Shown here piece by piece: positions 48,721 to 58,092 of a stretch of 64,000 nt of DNA. The DNA comes from Lujinxingia vulgaris (lineage in GTDB: Bacteria > Myxococcota_A > Bradymonadia > Bradymonadales > Bradymonadaceae). The notes under the pieces were generated by a model. It was not told the origin of the DNA. It saw nothing but the letters and a program-made list of their open reading frames with translations, and did no database searches. The stretch covers positions 558,001-622,000 of the forward strand of contig NZ_VOSM01000002.1 in assembly GCF_007997015.1 (NCBI RefSeq), in the 5' to 3' direction. The stretch's first letter is position 1; every line of letters starts with the position of its first letter. The position numbers were made by a program, and so were the translations under genes.

Positions 48721-48840
48721 AAGACCTAAGACCTGACTACAACGGGGACGACGGCTTCGACCGGGGGCGTACGCACCGCGGCGGCGCGCCCTTTAGGTTG
48801 TGCCACAGCCGCAGGGCGAACAAAAGGGCAGGGGGCCGGC

Positions 48841-49632
48841 TTAGAGCTTGAGCGCCTCGATCAACTCGGCGTGCAGCGCGCCGTTGCTCGCCAGAATGCT
48901 GCGACCTTCGACGTGGTAGGGCGAGCCGTCGAGGGCGCTGACCTGACCACCGGCCTGGGCCACGATCAGGTAGCCCGCGCCGGTGTCCCAGGGGCTCAGC
49001 CCGAACTCCCAGAAGGCGTCGATGCGCCCGCAGGCCACATAGGCCAGGTCAATGGCCGCCGAGCCCAGTCGCCGCACCCCGCGACTCGTACGCGTGAGGT
49101 TGATGAACTGCTCCAGCGCCTGCTCAAACTCCTCGCCGCGCCCGGAGGGAAAGCCGGTGACGAGCACGGCGTTGGCGATCTTCGGGCAGTCGCTCACCTC
49201 AATAGGCGCTCCGTTGAGCGTGGCGGGCTTGCCATCGCGGGCGCTGAAGAGCTCGTCGCGGTTGGGCTCATAGATCACTCCGACGACCGTGTGCCCGTCG
49301 ACCTGCAACGCGATTGAGACGCAGTAGAGCGGGATGCCCATCGTGAAGTTCACGGTCCCGTCGATGGGATCGATGAGCCAGCGCCGCTGCGCGCCGACCT
49401 TTGGCGAGTCGCCCTGATGGTCGCCGTACTCCTCGCCAAGAATATCATCGTCGGGGAAGTGCTCGCGGATGGCCGCAGTGATGAGGCGCTCGGTGCTGCG
49501 ATCGACGTTGGTCACAAGATCGTTGGGGGCCTTGAGTGAGACCTCCATGTTTTTGGCGCGCTCGCGCAGGATGTGGCGGCCGGCCTGGCGCGCGATCGAT
49601 TCGGCGACGCGTAGCTCGTGGTGGTAGGTCAT
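48841..49632 (-). CDS. Inositol monophosphatase family protein
   Basis: 263 residues, normal IMPase length. Metal-binding motifs intact: EE at residues 67-68, DPIDGTVNF starting at Asp88 (Asp88, Asp91), and WDTGAGYLIVAQAGG in the C-terminal half. GAGGAG 6 bases upstream supports the ATG. Could act on inositol-1-phosphate, or be the SuhB/CysQ-type paralogue; these cannot be separated from sequence. Last gene of the four-gene minus operon. Confidence 0.92.
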   Translation of the reverse strand: MTYHHELRVAESIARQAGRHILRERAKNMEVSLKAPNDLVTNVDRSTERLITAAIREHFPDDDILGEEYGDHQGDSPKVGAQRRWLIDPIDGTVNFTMGIPLYCVSIALQVDGHTVVGVIYEPNRDELFSARDGKPATLNGAPIEVSDCPKIANAVLVTGFPSGRGEEFEQALEQFINLTRTSRGVRRLGSAAIDLAYVACGRIDAFWEFGLSPWDTGAGYLIVAQAGGQVSALDGSPYHVEGRSILASNGALHAELIEALKL

Positions 49633-49657
49633 CGGGGCTCCTCAATAAGAATGAGAT

Positions 49658-50827
49658 TCAGGGGTTCTGGGCAAGGGGGGAGGGCGGCAGCACCGCCTCC
49701 TGGAAGTCGATGCGGGCCGCCTTGATGCGGGCGTTCTCCCGGGTGGGGTAGACACGGTTTGTGAGCAGCACGCTGACCACGCCTTTCTCTCGTTCTAGCC
49801 ACAGAGAGGTTCCGGTAAAGCCCAGGTGACCCACGGTCGTGGCTGGCAAAAAGCCGCGGCCGGCGCTGGACGTCGCGCCGCTGGGGGTGTCCCAGCCGCC
49901 GCGGTGGTTGCCGCCGGCCATCGCCGCCTGCTCCGACCAGGCAAAGTGCAGCGTCTCGCGGGAGACGAGCGCGGCGTCGACCTCCTCGCCATGGTCGATG
50001 GCCAGCAGGTGCAGACCAAATCGTAGAAGATCGTCGGCGGTGGAGAAGACGCCGGCGTGGCAGGAGACGCCACCGATGATCTCGGTGTTCTCATCGTGGA
50101 CGCTGCCTTTCACCACGCCGCCGCGAAGCTCGCACCGCTCGGTTGCCGCTGCGCCGGTGAGTGGCGTATCGCCGCGCGCCGCCCAGACGTAGTCGGTGTG
50201 CTGCAGCTGAAGCGGCAAAAAGATCTGCGCGCGCGCAACCTCGGCCAGAGGTTTTTCAAAGATGGCTTCCAGCACGCTCGCCAGCAGTATGTACCCCAGG
50301 TCGGAGTAAGCGTAGATGCCCCCCGGATCGCCGCAGAGTGGGGTCTGGCAGATGCGCGCTACCACGTCTCGGCGCGTGTGCTCCGCGCGTTTGGGCGAGG
50401 GGCTAAGGGGGTATTCGAGGTAGTACTTATGCCAGGCGGGCAGGCCGCTGGTGTGGTTGAGAAGTTGCAAAAAAGTGACCTGTGCGGCGCGCGGGTCGGG
50501 GTGCTGACGCCAGGGCGCAAAAAGCTCGCAAAGTGGCGCGTGCCAGTCGGCCAGCCCGCGGTCGATGGCCTGCATCGCAAGCGTGGCGCCGACGAGCGCC
50601 TTGGTGACGCTGGCGATATCAAAGGGGGTCTCGGGCGACACAGAAAGCGCGCCAGGCTCAAAGGAGGTGCGGCCGATGGCCCGGTGGTAGCGCTGGCCAT
50701 CGAGGGTGCCCACGGCCGCCTGGATGGCGCTGCAGGTGTGGGTGGTGCCGATGGCGTCGAGCGAGGGCGCCAGCGCGCGCTCAAGCGCCCGGTCGATGCG
50801 CTGCGGATCGAGGAGAAGTTGAGTCAT
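49658..50827 (-). CDS. Serine hydrolase of beta-lactamase/penicillin-binding fold
   Basis: 389 residues. The SxxK nucleophile motif is S73-V-T-K76 in FDIASVTKALVG, the second motif is YSD (in YAYSDLGYILLAS), and a third-motif-like HLGFTGTS lies near the C-terminus. It resembles class C beta-lactamase-like esterases and DD-peptidases. No signal peptide is seen, so the product may be cytoplasmic, consistent with peptidoglycan-fragment recycling rather than wall attachment. It lies in a run with the LD-carboxypeptidase gene 21 bp upstream. Confidence 0.85.
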   Translation of the reverse strand: MTQLLLDPQRIDRALERALAPSLDAIGTTHTCSAIQAAVGTLDGQRYHRAIGRTSFEPGALSVSPETPFDIASVTKALVGATLAMQAIDRGLADWHAPLCELFAPWRQHPDPRAAQVTFLQLLNHTSGLPAWHKYYLEYPLSPSPKRAEHTRRDVVARICQTPLCGDPGGIYAYSDLGYILLASVLEAIFEKPLAEVARAQIFLPLQLQHTDYVWAARGDTPLTGAAATERCELRGGVVKGSVHDENTEIIGGVSCHAGVFSTADDLLRFGLHLLAIDHGEEVDAALVSRETLHFAWSEQAAMAGGNHRGGWDTPSGATSSAGRGFLPATTVGHLGFTGTSLWLEREKGVVSVLLTNRVYPTRENARIKAARIDFQEAVLPPSPLAQNP

Positions 50828-50848
50828 AGTGCGGGGCTGCGCTCATAG

Positions 50849-51799
50849 TCAGGTCAGCAGGGTAAGGCGGCCCTGGTCGGCGTTAAGCTCGGCCGGAGCT
50901 CCCATGGGAAGCGTCAGGTTGGGGCTTCGGTGGCCGACCGGCGCGCCGGCGACCACCGGGCACTTAAACTCCCTGGCGAGCATGGCCAGAAACGCGTCAG
51001 TGCCCTGCTCGTCGACGTAGACGCCGGCCGCGTCGCTGAAGTCGCCCAGCACCAACCCGGCGAGCCGCTGGCCTTTGAGCGAGTGACGCAGGGCCGTAAA
51101 GAGGCGGTCGATGCGGTAGTCGACCTCCCCAACATCTTCGACCACGAGGATCGCGTCGTGAAGTGAGGGGCAGAAGTCGGTGGCGAGCTGGTGCACGAGC
51201 ACGCAGAGGTTGCCGCCCAGAAGTCGGCCCTGCGCGCGGCCCGGCCGCAGCGTGCGCAACCCCTCAATGCTCCAGGTGCGCTCCTTTTCGCCAAAGAGCA
51301 GTGCGCGCAGATGCTCGACGGAGTCTTGAGGATCGTCGCGATGCAGCGCAAAACTTTTGACCACCGGACCATGCCAGGTCTGAAGCCTTAAGTTTCCCGC
51401 CAGGTGCAGGTGCAGCGCGGTGATGTCGCTAAAGCCCACGAGGTGGCGGGGTTGTGCGCGCACATCGAGATCGTTGAGCAGCGGCAACATGCGCTGCGAC
51501 CCGAACCCGCCGCGCGAACAAAAGAGCGCGCGGCATTGAGGATCGCGCCAGGCGTTGAGAAAGGCCGCCGCGCGCGCCTGGTCTTCGCCGGCCAGATAAT
51601 CGGCGCCGGGGCGGCGAGCGTACACCGCCTCATCGACCACAACATCGAGCTCCCAGGCGCGCAGGGTGGCCAGGCCCTCTTCGAGAAGTTCAGGCACCAC
51701 CGGGCCGGCCGGGCTGACCACGTGCACGCGATCGCCGGGGCGCAGCGGGGCGGGTTGAATGAGATGTGAGTCCGATGGAGCAGAGTGCGATGAGGTCAC
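50849..51799 (-). CDS. ldcA: S66 family LD-carboxypeptidase (LdcA/MccF-like)
   Basis: 316 residues, GTG start overlapping the DUF3108 stop (GTGA). Family motifs: SRGGFGSQRM, catalytic Ser124 in GFSDITALH, LLGGNLCVLVHQ, the Glu in VVEDVGEVDYRIDRLF, and the His in GAPVGHRSPNLTLPMG. LdcA removes the terminal D-Ala from recycled muropeptides in the cytoplasm; MccF relatives cleave microcin C7. Gene symbol is by family only. The operon context (serine hydrolase) supports the recycling role. Confidence 0.88.
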   Translation of the reverse strand: MTSSHSAPSDSHLIQPAPLRPGDRVHVVSPAGPVVPELLEEGLATLRAWELDVVVDEAVYARRPGADYLAGEDQARAAAFLNAWRDPQCRALFCSRGGFGSQRMLPLLNDLDVRAQPRHLVGFSDITALHLHLAGNLRLQTWHGPVVKSFALHRDDPQDSVEHLRALLFGEKERTWSIEGLRTLRPGRAQGRLLGGNLCVLVHQLATDFCPSLHDAILVVEDVGEVDYRIDRLFTALRHSLKGQRLAGLVLGDFSDAAGVYVDEQGTDAFLAMLAREFKCPVVAGAPVGHRSPNLTLPMGAPAELNADQGRLTLLT

Positions 51800-52776
51800 G
51801 CGCCGGTTCCCGGTTTGTAGTGAATCAAAACGGCCTCGCCGGCCCCCAGAGGGGTGTTTATGGTGACGCGGACCGGAATGAAGTTGGCGTCGCGGCTCAG
51901 CCAGAGGCTGCCGGTGTGTCGCGAAGATTCGCGCAGGGAGACCGAAGGCGGGGCCACCTCGCCACGCTCGGCGTCCACGCCGCCGTGCTCAGCGTCCATG
52001 ATATGGCGCGCGAAGTCGAGGCGGTAGGTATGAAACCAGCCCAACGGGGTGAGGATGTCTTCGCGGGCGGCCACCCGGACATCGAGCCGGCTTAAGAGCC
52101 AGCCGTCGTAGATGTAGAACTCAAAGGTGTCGCCGAGCTCAAGTTCCCCCTGGCCGCGAAGCTCGTAGAGCCAGGTGAGCATATCGTGGGTGGTGTCGGG
52201 GATGGTGGCCCGAAAGCGCAGGCGCCGATCTTCGCGCAGGCGCTCCACCCGCGCCTCAAAGCCGGGGTGGCGGTAGTCGACGTTGTAGACGCGGCTCTGG
52301 CCGCGCTCCTCAAAGTGTTTCTCGGTGCGCAGCGGTCGCATCGTGACCGGGTCGAGGTAGGTGTTGGCCCGGTCGTGCAGCGGGTAGACCGCGTGAAAGA
52401 AGCCGCGGGACTGCGCTGTTCCACTCAGCGGCACGTAGTTTCGACCCTGGTGGCGGCGGACCTCGCCAGTGCGCAGGCCGGCACGCATGGCCTCGGCGTC
52501 GTTGACGCGCACCGAGTAGAAGAGCTCCTCCTGCTGCCAGCGAAACTCCCGGGGTCGCGTCTGTGCCGGGGGCGCGGCGAGCTCGACGCGGGGCTCTTGC
52601 AACGAGGCTCGAAGCTCGGCGCGCTCGACTTGCTCGACTTGCTCGACTCGCTGGGATGGCGTCACTTTGGTCGGGCGTTGTGCCTCGGCCGAACGCGGCG
52701 CCCAGGCGATGAGCGCCACCGTCGCCAGCGCAATGAGGGCCAGGCGGACATGAATTCGATGCGTAGAAGCGTTCAT
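51796..52776 (-). CDS. Secreted DUF3108-like protein
   Basis: About 326 residues. Signal peptide (LALIALATVALIAWAPRSAEAQ). The mature domain starts LFYSVRVNDAEAMRAGL and ends SRDANFIPVRVTINTPLGAGEAVLIHYKPG, in line with DUF3108 proteins, which form a beta-barrel-like fold in the periplasm. The N-terminal linker repeats VEQVEQVE. Start: the ATG at 52776; the GTG at 52779 is an alternative. First gene of the envelope operon. Confidence 0.8.
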   Translation of the reverse strand: MNASTHRIHVRLALIALATVALIAWAPRSAEAQRPTKVTPSQRVEQVEQVERAELRASLQEPRVELAAPPAQTRPREFRWQQEELFYSVRVNDAEAMRAGLRTGEVRRHQGRNYVPLSGTAQSRGFFHAVYPLHDRANTYLDPVTMRPLRTEKHFEERGQSRVYNVDYRHPGFEARVERLREDRRLRFRATIPDTTHDMLTWLYELRGQGELELGDTFEFYIYDGWLLSRLDVRVAAREDILTPLGWFHTYRLDFARHIMDAEHGGVDAERGEVAPPSVSLRESSRHTGSLWLSRDANFIPVRVTINTPLGAGEAVLIHYKPGTGA

Positions 52777-53029
52777 CACAGGAGCCGGGGATGAGGAGGG
52801 ACAGCGCCATTACCATAACTCAGACGTCGCAGCGGTTCATTTCTTCATCAAAGCTCGTCACGGCAGAAGGCACAGACAGCGCTCGGTGTGGCGAGTTGGC
52901 GAGGAGGTCGGTGTCTGGCGAGCGCCTGACAGGGCCGGTCGCCGGGTTGTCGGCCCTACGACATCATGATAGGGGCGTGGGTTCGCCCCGCTGCAGGGGG
53001 CAGGCCCCCCGACACATCTGGAAGAGCGA

Positions 53030-55033
53030 ATGAGCGAGCCTCAAGAATACGTCGTCACACATCGCCAGCGCCTGGAGGCGCACCTGGGGGAGTTTAGCTC
53101 ACGCCAGCGCACGCGTATGGCTGAGATCTACGGCGTCGATGAAAACACCCCGGAGGCCATCGCCTCGGTCTGGCTCGAAGACCCGGAGAAGTTCGCCGCA
53201 GTGGTCGAGGAGCAGGTGCCCGCCGGCACCGCCTGGCGGGTGCTCGAAGAGCTGGTGCTCGAGCATGATATCGGGCTTTCGATCGGCTGGGCGACGATTC
53301 GCTCCCGGCAGATATTGCAGCGCCTGGGCATCGCCAAAACGCGTCGTACCGACGAGGGTGGCCTCTGGGCGGTGGTCCCCGGCGCGATCGCCGCGATGCT
53401 CGCCAGGCGCATCCAGGGCCAGCGCCCCTCGCTCATCATGCTCCTGGGCCGGGTCGATGACGCCGAGATCACTCGCCTGGAGGCGCTCTACGGGGTGAGC
53501 TCGGAGGGCTCGCGGGCGGAGCGCGTGCTGCGCCTGGCCGAGGCTTTTGAGCAGCCCGATACGGTCGCGCAGATGGTCGAGTCGCTCCCTAACCAGGACT
53601 GGATCGGCGACGCGATGATGGTCCTGGAGCTCGGCGGGGTGTGTTACTGGCAGCAGATCTACGGCTATGATCTCGACCCGACCTGGGGGGAGGCCCCCGA
53701 TGAGAAGATCGTGCCGCTGATGCGCACCCAGGACCGGCAGCATCAGCAGGATGTGGCCGAGCATCTTCTGCACGCCGGGGTGCTCTTTCGATTCGACGAT
53801 CCGGTGCTGCACGTGCCCATGGTCGCCGTGCCCGAGGAGCTCTGGCGCGAGCTGTGGACGCTGGGCAGGCGCTGGCTCTTCGACTGGGTCGCCCAGAGTT
53901 TTTACGACTTAAGCGACCAGGGCGCGCGTCGCGCCATCACGCCGGCGCCGGTCGACCTGCAGGCCGTGCTCAAATGGCTGGCGCTGGAGCTCGACCGCGA
54001 GCCGCTCACGCTGAGCAAGGGCGGGCTTCTCAACGCGGCCAGTGTCGAGCGCCTCAACGCCATCACCGAGGCCCCGCTGAACTGGGAGGCGGTGGTGAGC
54101 CTGGCGACCGAGGCGCGCATCTTCCAGGCCAAAAAGGGTCGCCTGGAGCGGGGCGTGGAGTTCGACCTGATGCTCGACGTGCCCCGTCGCCGCTTTGCCC
54201 GCGAACTTCTGCTGGAGTGGGTCATTGGCTACTCCGGGGAGCGCGCCGACCGGTTGATGTCGGAGGCCATCGGCCTGGACGACTTCTGGAGGCGCGACGC
54301 CATCTACATGCTCAAGCAAAATGACGAGATGGTGCCGCGCTGGATGACCTACTCGGGCGTGCCCACCCACGAGACCGGTGGCGGTTGGTTGCGCGCCAAT
54401 GGCGAGGGCTCCATGGACGCGGTCATCTTTGAGGCCGGGCTGGTCATGGGTTTTGGCATCGCCCTGAAGATGACCTGGCTCGACCTTGTGAGCCTGCTGG
54501 AGCCGGAGCGCTGGTACACCCTGGATTCGCTCGTCGAGATGCTGCAGTGCACGGCGGCGGCGACGATGTTCAGCCAGCTGGGAATGGTGCTCGAGCATCA
54601 GCACTCCACGGTGTATCTGCCCTACCAGCGCGCGAGCTTCTTTATGGACACCTACCACGGTCCGAAGTTCCGCGAGTGGCTTGAGGCGATCCTCGACGAG
54701 CTGCTGGTGCCGCTGGGCGCAGCCCAGCGCAGCGAGGGCGGCGACCTGGTGTATCTGGACACCCGTCAGCTGCGCATCGAGTCGCCGCCGGGCTGGCCGG
54801 AGGAGCATCGCGCCGAGGTGATCGACGAGATTCTGGGCGATGAGGCGCTCGTCTTTGAGCTCCCCACCCAGGGGGGGCCGGAGCTGCGTACGGTGAGCCT
54901 GATCGAAGAGGCGCAGCCGGCGCGCGTCAGCGTGACGGAGCCTCTGCAGACGCTGCGCGGGCTGGTCGGTGGACGCCGTGTGGCGCGCTTTGATGGGCGT
55001 TTTCTGGAGCTTGTGGGCGGCGACGCCGAATAA
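53030..55033 (+). CDS. Large protein, function unknown (weak resemblance to helicase-associated winged-helix proteins)
   Basis: 667 residues. No signal peptide or membrane segment. Helical throughout, with winged-helix-like segments near residues 100-190 and 310-350 (VDLQAVLKWLALE, LTLSKGGLLNAASVERLNAI). These are faintly reminiscent of the helicase-associated C-terminal domain found in large actinobacterial proteins, in which a basic wHTH is followed by alternating helices. No ATPase motif is present. I cannot assign a function. It stands alone on the plus strand, with a 253-bp gap upstream containing three GGCGAG elements. Confidence 0.65.
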   Translation: MSEPQEYVVTHRQRLEAHLGEFSSRQRTRMAEIYGVDENTPEAIASVWLEDPEKFAAVVEEQVPAGTAWRVLEELVLEHDIGLSIGWATIRSRQILQRLGIAKTRRTDEGGLWAVVPGAIAAMLARRIQGQRPSLIMLLGRVDDAEITRLEALYGVSSEGSRAERVLRLAEAFEQPDTVAQMVESLPNQDWIGDAMMVLELGGVCYWQQIYGYDLDPTWGEAPDEKIVPLMRTQDRQHQQDVAEHLLHAGVLFRFDDPVLHVPMVAVPEELWRELWTLGRRWLFDWVAQSFYDLSDQGARRAITPAPVDLQAVLKWLALELDREPLTLSKGGLLNAASVERLNAITEAPLNWEAVVSLATEARIFQAKKGRLERGVEFDLMLDVPRRRFARELLLEWVIGYSGERADRLMSEAIGLDDFWRRDAIYMLKQNDEMVPRWMTYSGVPTHETGGGWLRANGEGSMDAVIFEAGLVMGFGIALKMTWLDLVSLLEPERWYTLDSLVEMLQCTAAATMFSQLGMVLEHQHSTVYLPYQRASFFMDTYHGPKFREWLEAILDELLVPLGAAQRSEGGDLVYLDTRQLRIESPPGWPEEHRAEVIDEILGDEALVFELPTQGGPELRTVSLIEEAQPARVSVTEPLQTLRGLVGGRRVARFDGRFLELVGGDAE

Positions 55034-55053
55034 GCTCTGAAAAATGAGACGCG

Positions 55054-55977
55054 CTAGACGAGGTTTTCGGGCACGTCTTCGTAATGCACCGGGTGGTGGG
55101 GCTCGAGCTGAATGAGGACGTCTTCAAGCTCATGGAAGCGTTCGTGCAGGCGATCTTTTAGCTGTAAAAGCACCTCACCGGCCTCCTCCATGCGCATATC
55201 GGGGTCGACGGTCACATGCAGGTCGAGGTGGACCGCGCCGGGCATCCCGCGGCTGCGCACGTAGTGGCAGGAGCGCACTTCGGGGTGGGCGCCGACGACT
55301 TCGCGGATGGCGTCGGCGTCGAGCAGTGCCGCATCCACCAGCACGACCATTCCGTCGCGTAAGACGCGGTAGGCGGTCATCCCGATAAAGAGCATCACCG
55401 CCAGCGCCGCGAAGATGTCACCGGAGGGGACGCCCGCCTGCACCAGCACAAGCCCGATGAGCACGGCGATGCCGGCGAGCGCGTCGGAGAAGGTGTGGGC
55501 CGCATCGCTGGCCAGGATCATGGAGTCGTAGCGCTTCGCGGCGCGCTTCTCATACCAGCTGATCAGAAAACTCGTGGCGATAGCCACACCGATGACCCCG
55601 AACGCGGCCGGTCCCACCTGAGGCTCGGCCGCCCCGGTGGCCGCCGCCCACACGCCCCGGCCAACTTCCAGAAGTCCCAGCAGGATCATCATGCCGATGG
55701 CCATGCTCGCGGCCACCTCGAGCTTCTGGTGACCGTAGGGGTGCTCACGGTCCGGGGGGCGCGTGGCCATGCCCAGGGCAATAAGACCGATGACGTTGGA
55801 GAGGGCGTCAAAAAAGGAGTGGAAGCCGTCGGCCTGCATGCTCACGATGCTGGCGTGGTAGCCCCAGGCGAGCTTGCCCATGGCCACGAGCAGGTTGGCG
55901 GCCAGGGTGAAGATGAGCACACGACGCACTGCACGGTGGTTGCTGCTGCGACTGACCTCTGGCGTCGATGCACACAT
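55054..55977 (-). CDS. Cation diffusion facilitator (CDF) metal efflux protein
   Basis: 307 residues, normal CDF length. About six membrane helices. The metal site is D50-GFH53-SFFD57 in helix 2 and D158-AAH161-TFSD165 in helix 5, i.e. the HxxxD pairs typical of CDF transporters. The C-terminal cytoplasmic domain has GAVHLDLHVTVDPDM and HERFHELEDVLIQLEPH, with several His that could bind zinc. Metal could be Zn, Fe or Mn. Last gene of the long minus-strand run. Confidence 0.92.
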   Translation of the reverse strand: MCASTPEVSRSSNHRAVRRVLIFTLAANLLVAMGKLAWGYHASIVSMQADGFHSFFDALSNVIGLIALGMATRPPDREHPYGHQKLEVAASMAIGMMILLGLLEVGRGVWAAATGAAEPQVGPAAFGVIGVAIATSFLISWYEKRAAKRYDSMILASDAAHTFSDALAGIAVLIGLVLVQAGVPSGDIFAALAVMLFIGMTAYRVLRDGMVVLVDAALLDADAIREVVGAHPEVRSCHYVRSRGMPGAVHLDLHVTVDPDMRMEEAGEVLLQLKDRLHERFHELEDVLIQLEPHHPVHYEDVPENLV

Positions 55978-55998
55978 GAGCGCTCCGGCCGATAGGCT

Positions 55999-57078
55999 CT
56001 ACAGGAGGTCGTCGCGACCGTTGCGCTTGAGCGCATCCACGATCTCGCGCACCCGCTGGGCGCGCTCGCGCGGCAGCACCAAAAGCGCGTCGGGGGTGTC
56101 CACAACCACAAGCCCCTCGACGCCGCTCATCGCGATCAGGCGCTCGCTTCCCGCGCTGAGCACCACCGAGTCTCTGACCTCGTCGAGCACCGCGTCGGCG
56201 CGCACCACGTTGTTCTGCGTGTCAGTGGCGCTGACTTCATCGAGCGCCGCCCAGTGCCCCACGTCCGACCAGCGAAAGAGGGCCGGGATCACCTCCACAT
56301 GCGCCGCGCCTTCCATCACCGCGTAGTCGATCGAGATGGAGGCGGCCTTCTCGAAGGCCTCGGCGATGATCGCTACATCGCTGGCACCACTGCGTCGCAC
56401 CGGTTCAAAAGCGCGCAGAAGTTCAGGCTGCTGGCGCTCAAGCTCCGACCACAGGGTGGAGGGGCGCAGCACAAACATCCCGGAGTTCCACACAAAACGC
56501 CCCGAGGTCACATACTCGCGGGCCGTGGCCAGGTCGGGTTTTTCGACAAAACGCCGCACCGCCAGCGCGATGGGCCCCTGGCCGGGGGCGGTGTCGATGG
56601 AGCCCTCACTCTCAATGTAGCCGTACCCGGTCTCCGGGCGCGTCGGGGGCACGCCCAGGGTGACGATGGCGCCCTGGCGCGCGCGCTCTTCGGCGAGTTT
56701 GAGGCAGGCCTCAAAGGCCTGCTGGCCGCCGATGAAGTGGTCGGAGGGAAAGATCGCGATGGGCTCATCGCCGGCGATGGCTTCAGCGCGCGCGGCGGCA
56801 AGGGCGATGGCCGGCGCGGTGTTACGCGCGCGGGGCTCGACCACAAGCTCCAGTCCTTCGGTGCCCAGGCTGCGGAGCGCCTCGGAGGTGGGCTCGACGT
56901 GATGTTGTCCCAGCACCAGCAACGCGCGGCCCTGACTGTCGAGGCTGGCGACGCGGTCGAAGGTCTCGGCGATCATCGGACGATCGCCCCAGAGGGCAAT
57001 GAGCTGTTTGGGGCGCGCGCGCCGGCTCAGCGGCCAGAAGCGGGTGCCGGAGCCGCCGGCGAGGATGACTGGGAGCAT
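55999..57078 (-). CDS. manC: Mannose-1-phosphate guanylyltransferase
   Basis: 359 residues, single nucleotidyltransferase domain without the isomerase domain found in bifunctional ManC/AlgA. Motifs: VILAGGSGTRFWPLSRRARPKQ (shown as GGSGTRFWPLSR), FPSDHFIGG, GVPPTRPETGYGYIE, VEKPDLATA and FVWNSGMFVLRP. It makes GDP-mannose for surface polysaccharide or glycoprotein. Follows the HAMP sensor gene after a 72-bp gap. Confidence 0.92.
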   Translation of the reverse strand: MLPVILAGGSGTRFWPLSRRARPKQLIALWGDRPMIAETFDRVASLDSQGRALLVLGQHHVEPTSEALRSLGTEGLELVVEPRARNTAPAIALAAARAEAIAGDEPIAIFPSDHFIGGQQAFEACLKLAEERARQGAIVTLGVPPTRPETGYGYIESEGSIDTAPGQGPIALAVRRFVEKPDLATAREYVTSGRFVWNSGMFVLRPSTLWSELERQQPELLRAFEPVRRSGASDVAIIAEAFEKAASISIDYAVMEGAAHVEVIPALFRWSDVGHWAALDEVSATDTQNNVVRADAVLDEVRDSVVLSAGSERLIAMSGVEGLVVVDTPDALLVLPRERAQRVREIVDALKRNGRDDLL

Positions 57079-57150
57079 GGGGAAGACCTGAACTGCGTGC
57101 GGGGTGGGTCAGCGGCGGCCACGATAGCCATCCGGGCCGATAAATCAAGG

Positions 57151-58089
57151 TCAAGCCTCGGCGCCCTTGAGCGTGGCCAGCCAGAGCGCGTCGGTGAGCT
57201 GGCGGCGACGCCAGAGGCGCTCCTGTTCCTCGATGGCGTCGAGCTCTTTGAGCTGCGCGCGCGCCTCAGCCGGAAGATCCAGTGCGGAGCGGCTCGTGGC
57301 CAGCACTCGCCCCGACGCGTCGAGGAGCGCAGAGGGTTTGGCGTAGTCGTCGAGCAGGGCGATGGCGAGGCGGCGTTCGCCCTCGGCCAGCGTCATCTTC
57401 GTGCCCGCGCTTGCTCCCTCCGGCCTGGGTACCTCCCCGTGACGAAGTCGTTGATGTTCGTCGAGGAGTGTGTTCATGCAGCGGGCCGCGTCCTTGAACT
57501 CCGGCGGGGGCTCATCGAGGTGCACCCGGCGCAGAAGATCGCCGCTGGCGAAGGCGCGCGCGGTGGCCTGAAAGTCCTCCGAGGGCTCGACGACGCGGTG
57601 TAGCAGTCGGCGGGCAAAGACAAGGCCCAGCAGCACGCTGATCACGCCCAGGATCATTGCCGCCCAGGCCCCGGAGATACCCATGCGTTTGGCGCGCTCG
57701 TCCATGCGCGCCATCGAGGCGTGGTTGATGCGCGCAAGCTCGCTGAGCGCGGCGGTGGTCTCGGCGCGCGCCTGCACATCGCCGCTGAGCGCGGCCTGAT
57801 GGTAGCGCTCGATGGTGTTGATGGCCGGGCGCTCCTCGCTCTCGGTGATGTTGGTGCTGGCGCGGGTAAACGCCTCATCGAAGCGCTCCAGATCCTCGTC
57901 GTTGACCGGGGTGTTCCCCAGAATCACCAGCATCTCTTCGACGGCGATGATCGAGTAGGAGTTCTCCTCGATGATCTGCTCGATGGCCGGCGCCATGCGC
58001 GAGAGCAGGCCGATGGCCCCCAGCGACGTCATGATCTGCAGGGAGAGCAGGGCGATGAGCAGCGCGGTGATTTCGGTACGAACGCGCAT
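57151..58089 (-). CDS. HAMP-domain sensor protein without kinase domain
   Basis: About 312 residues. An N-terminal membrane helix (ALLIALLSLQIMTSLGAIGLL), a periplasmic four-helix-bundle-like region (residues 35-130), a second helix (AWAAMILGVISVLLGLVFA), a HAMP segment (RRLLHRVVEPSEDFQATARAFASGDL shortened) and a C-terminal PAS-like piece (PSALLDASGRVLATSRSALDLP). There is no HisKA, GGDEF or MCP signalling domain. It is directly after trkA (start ATG at 58089, trkA stop 58093), so it may sense osmolarity or K+ for the transporter. GTG at 58092 is an alternative start. Confidence 0.75.
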   Translation of the reverse strand: MRVRTEITALLIALLSLQIMTSLGAIGLLSRMAPAIEQIIEENSYSIIAVEEMLVILGNTPVNDEDLERFDEAFTRASTNITESEERPAINTIERYHQAALSGDVQARAETTAALSELARINHASMARMDERAKRMGISGAWAAMILGVISVLLGLVFARRLLHRVVEPSEDFQATARAFASGDLLRRVHLDEPPPEFKDAARCMNTLLDEHQRLRHGEVPRPEGASAGTKMTLAEGERRLAIALLDDYAKPSALLDASGRVLATSRSALDLPAEARAQLKELDAIEEQERLWRRRQLTDALWLATLKGAEA

Positions 58090-58092
58090 CAC

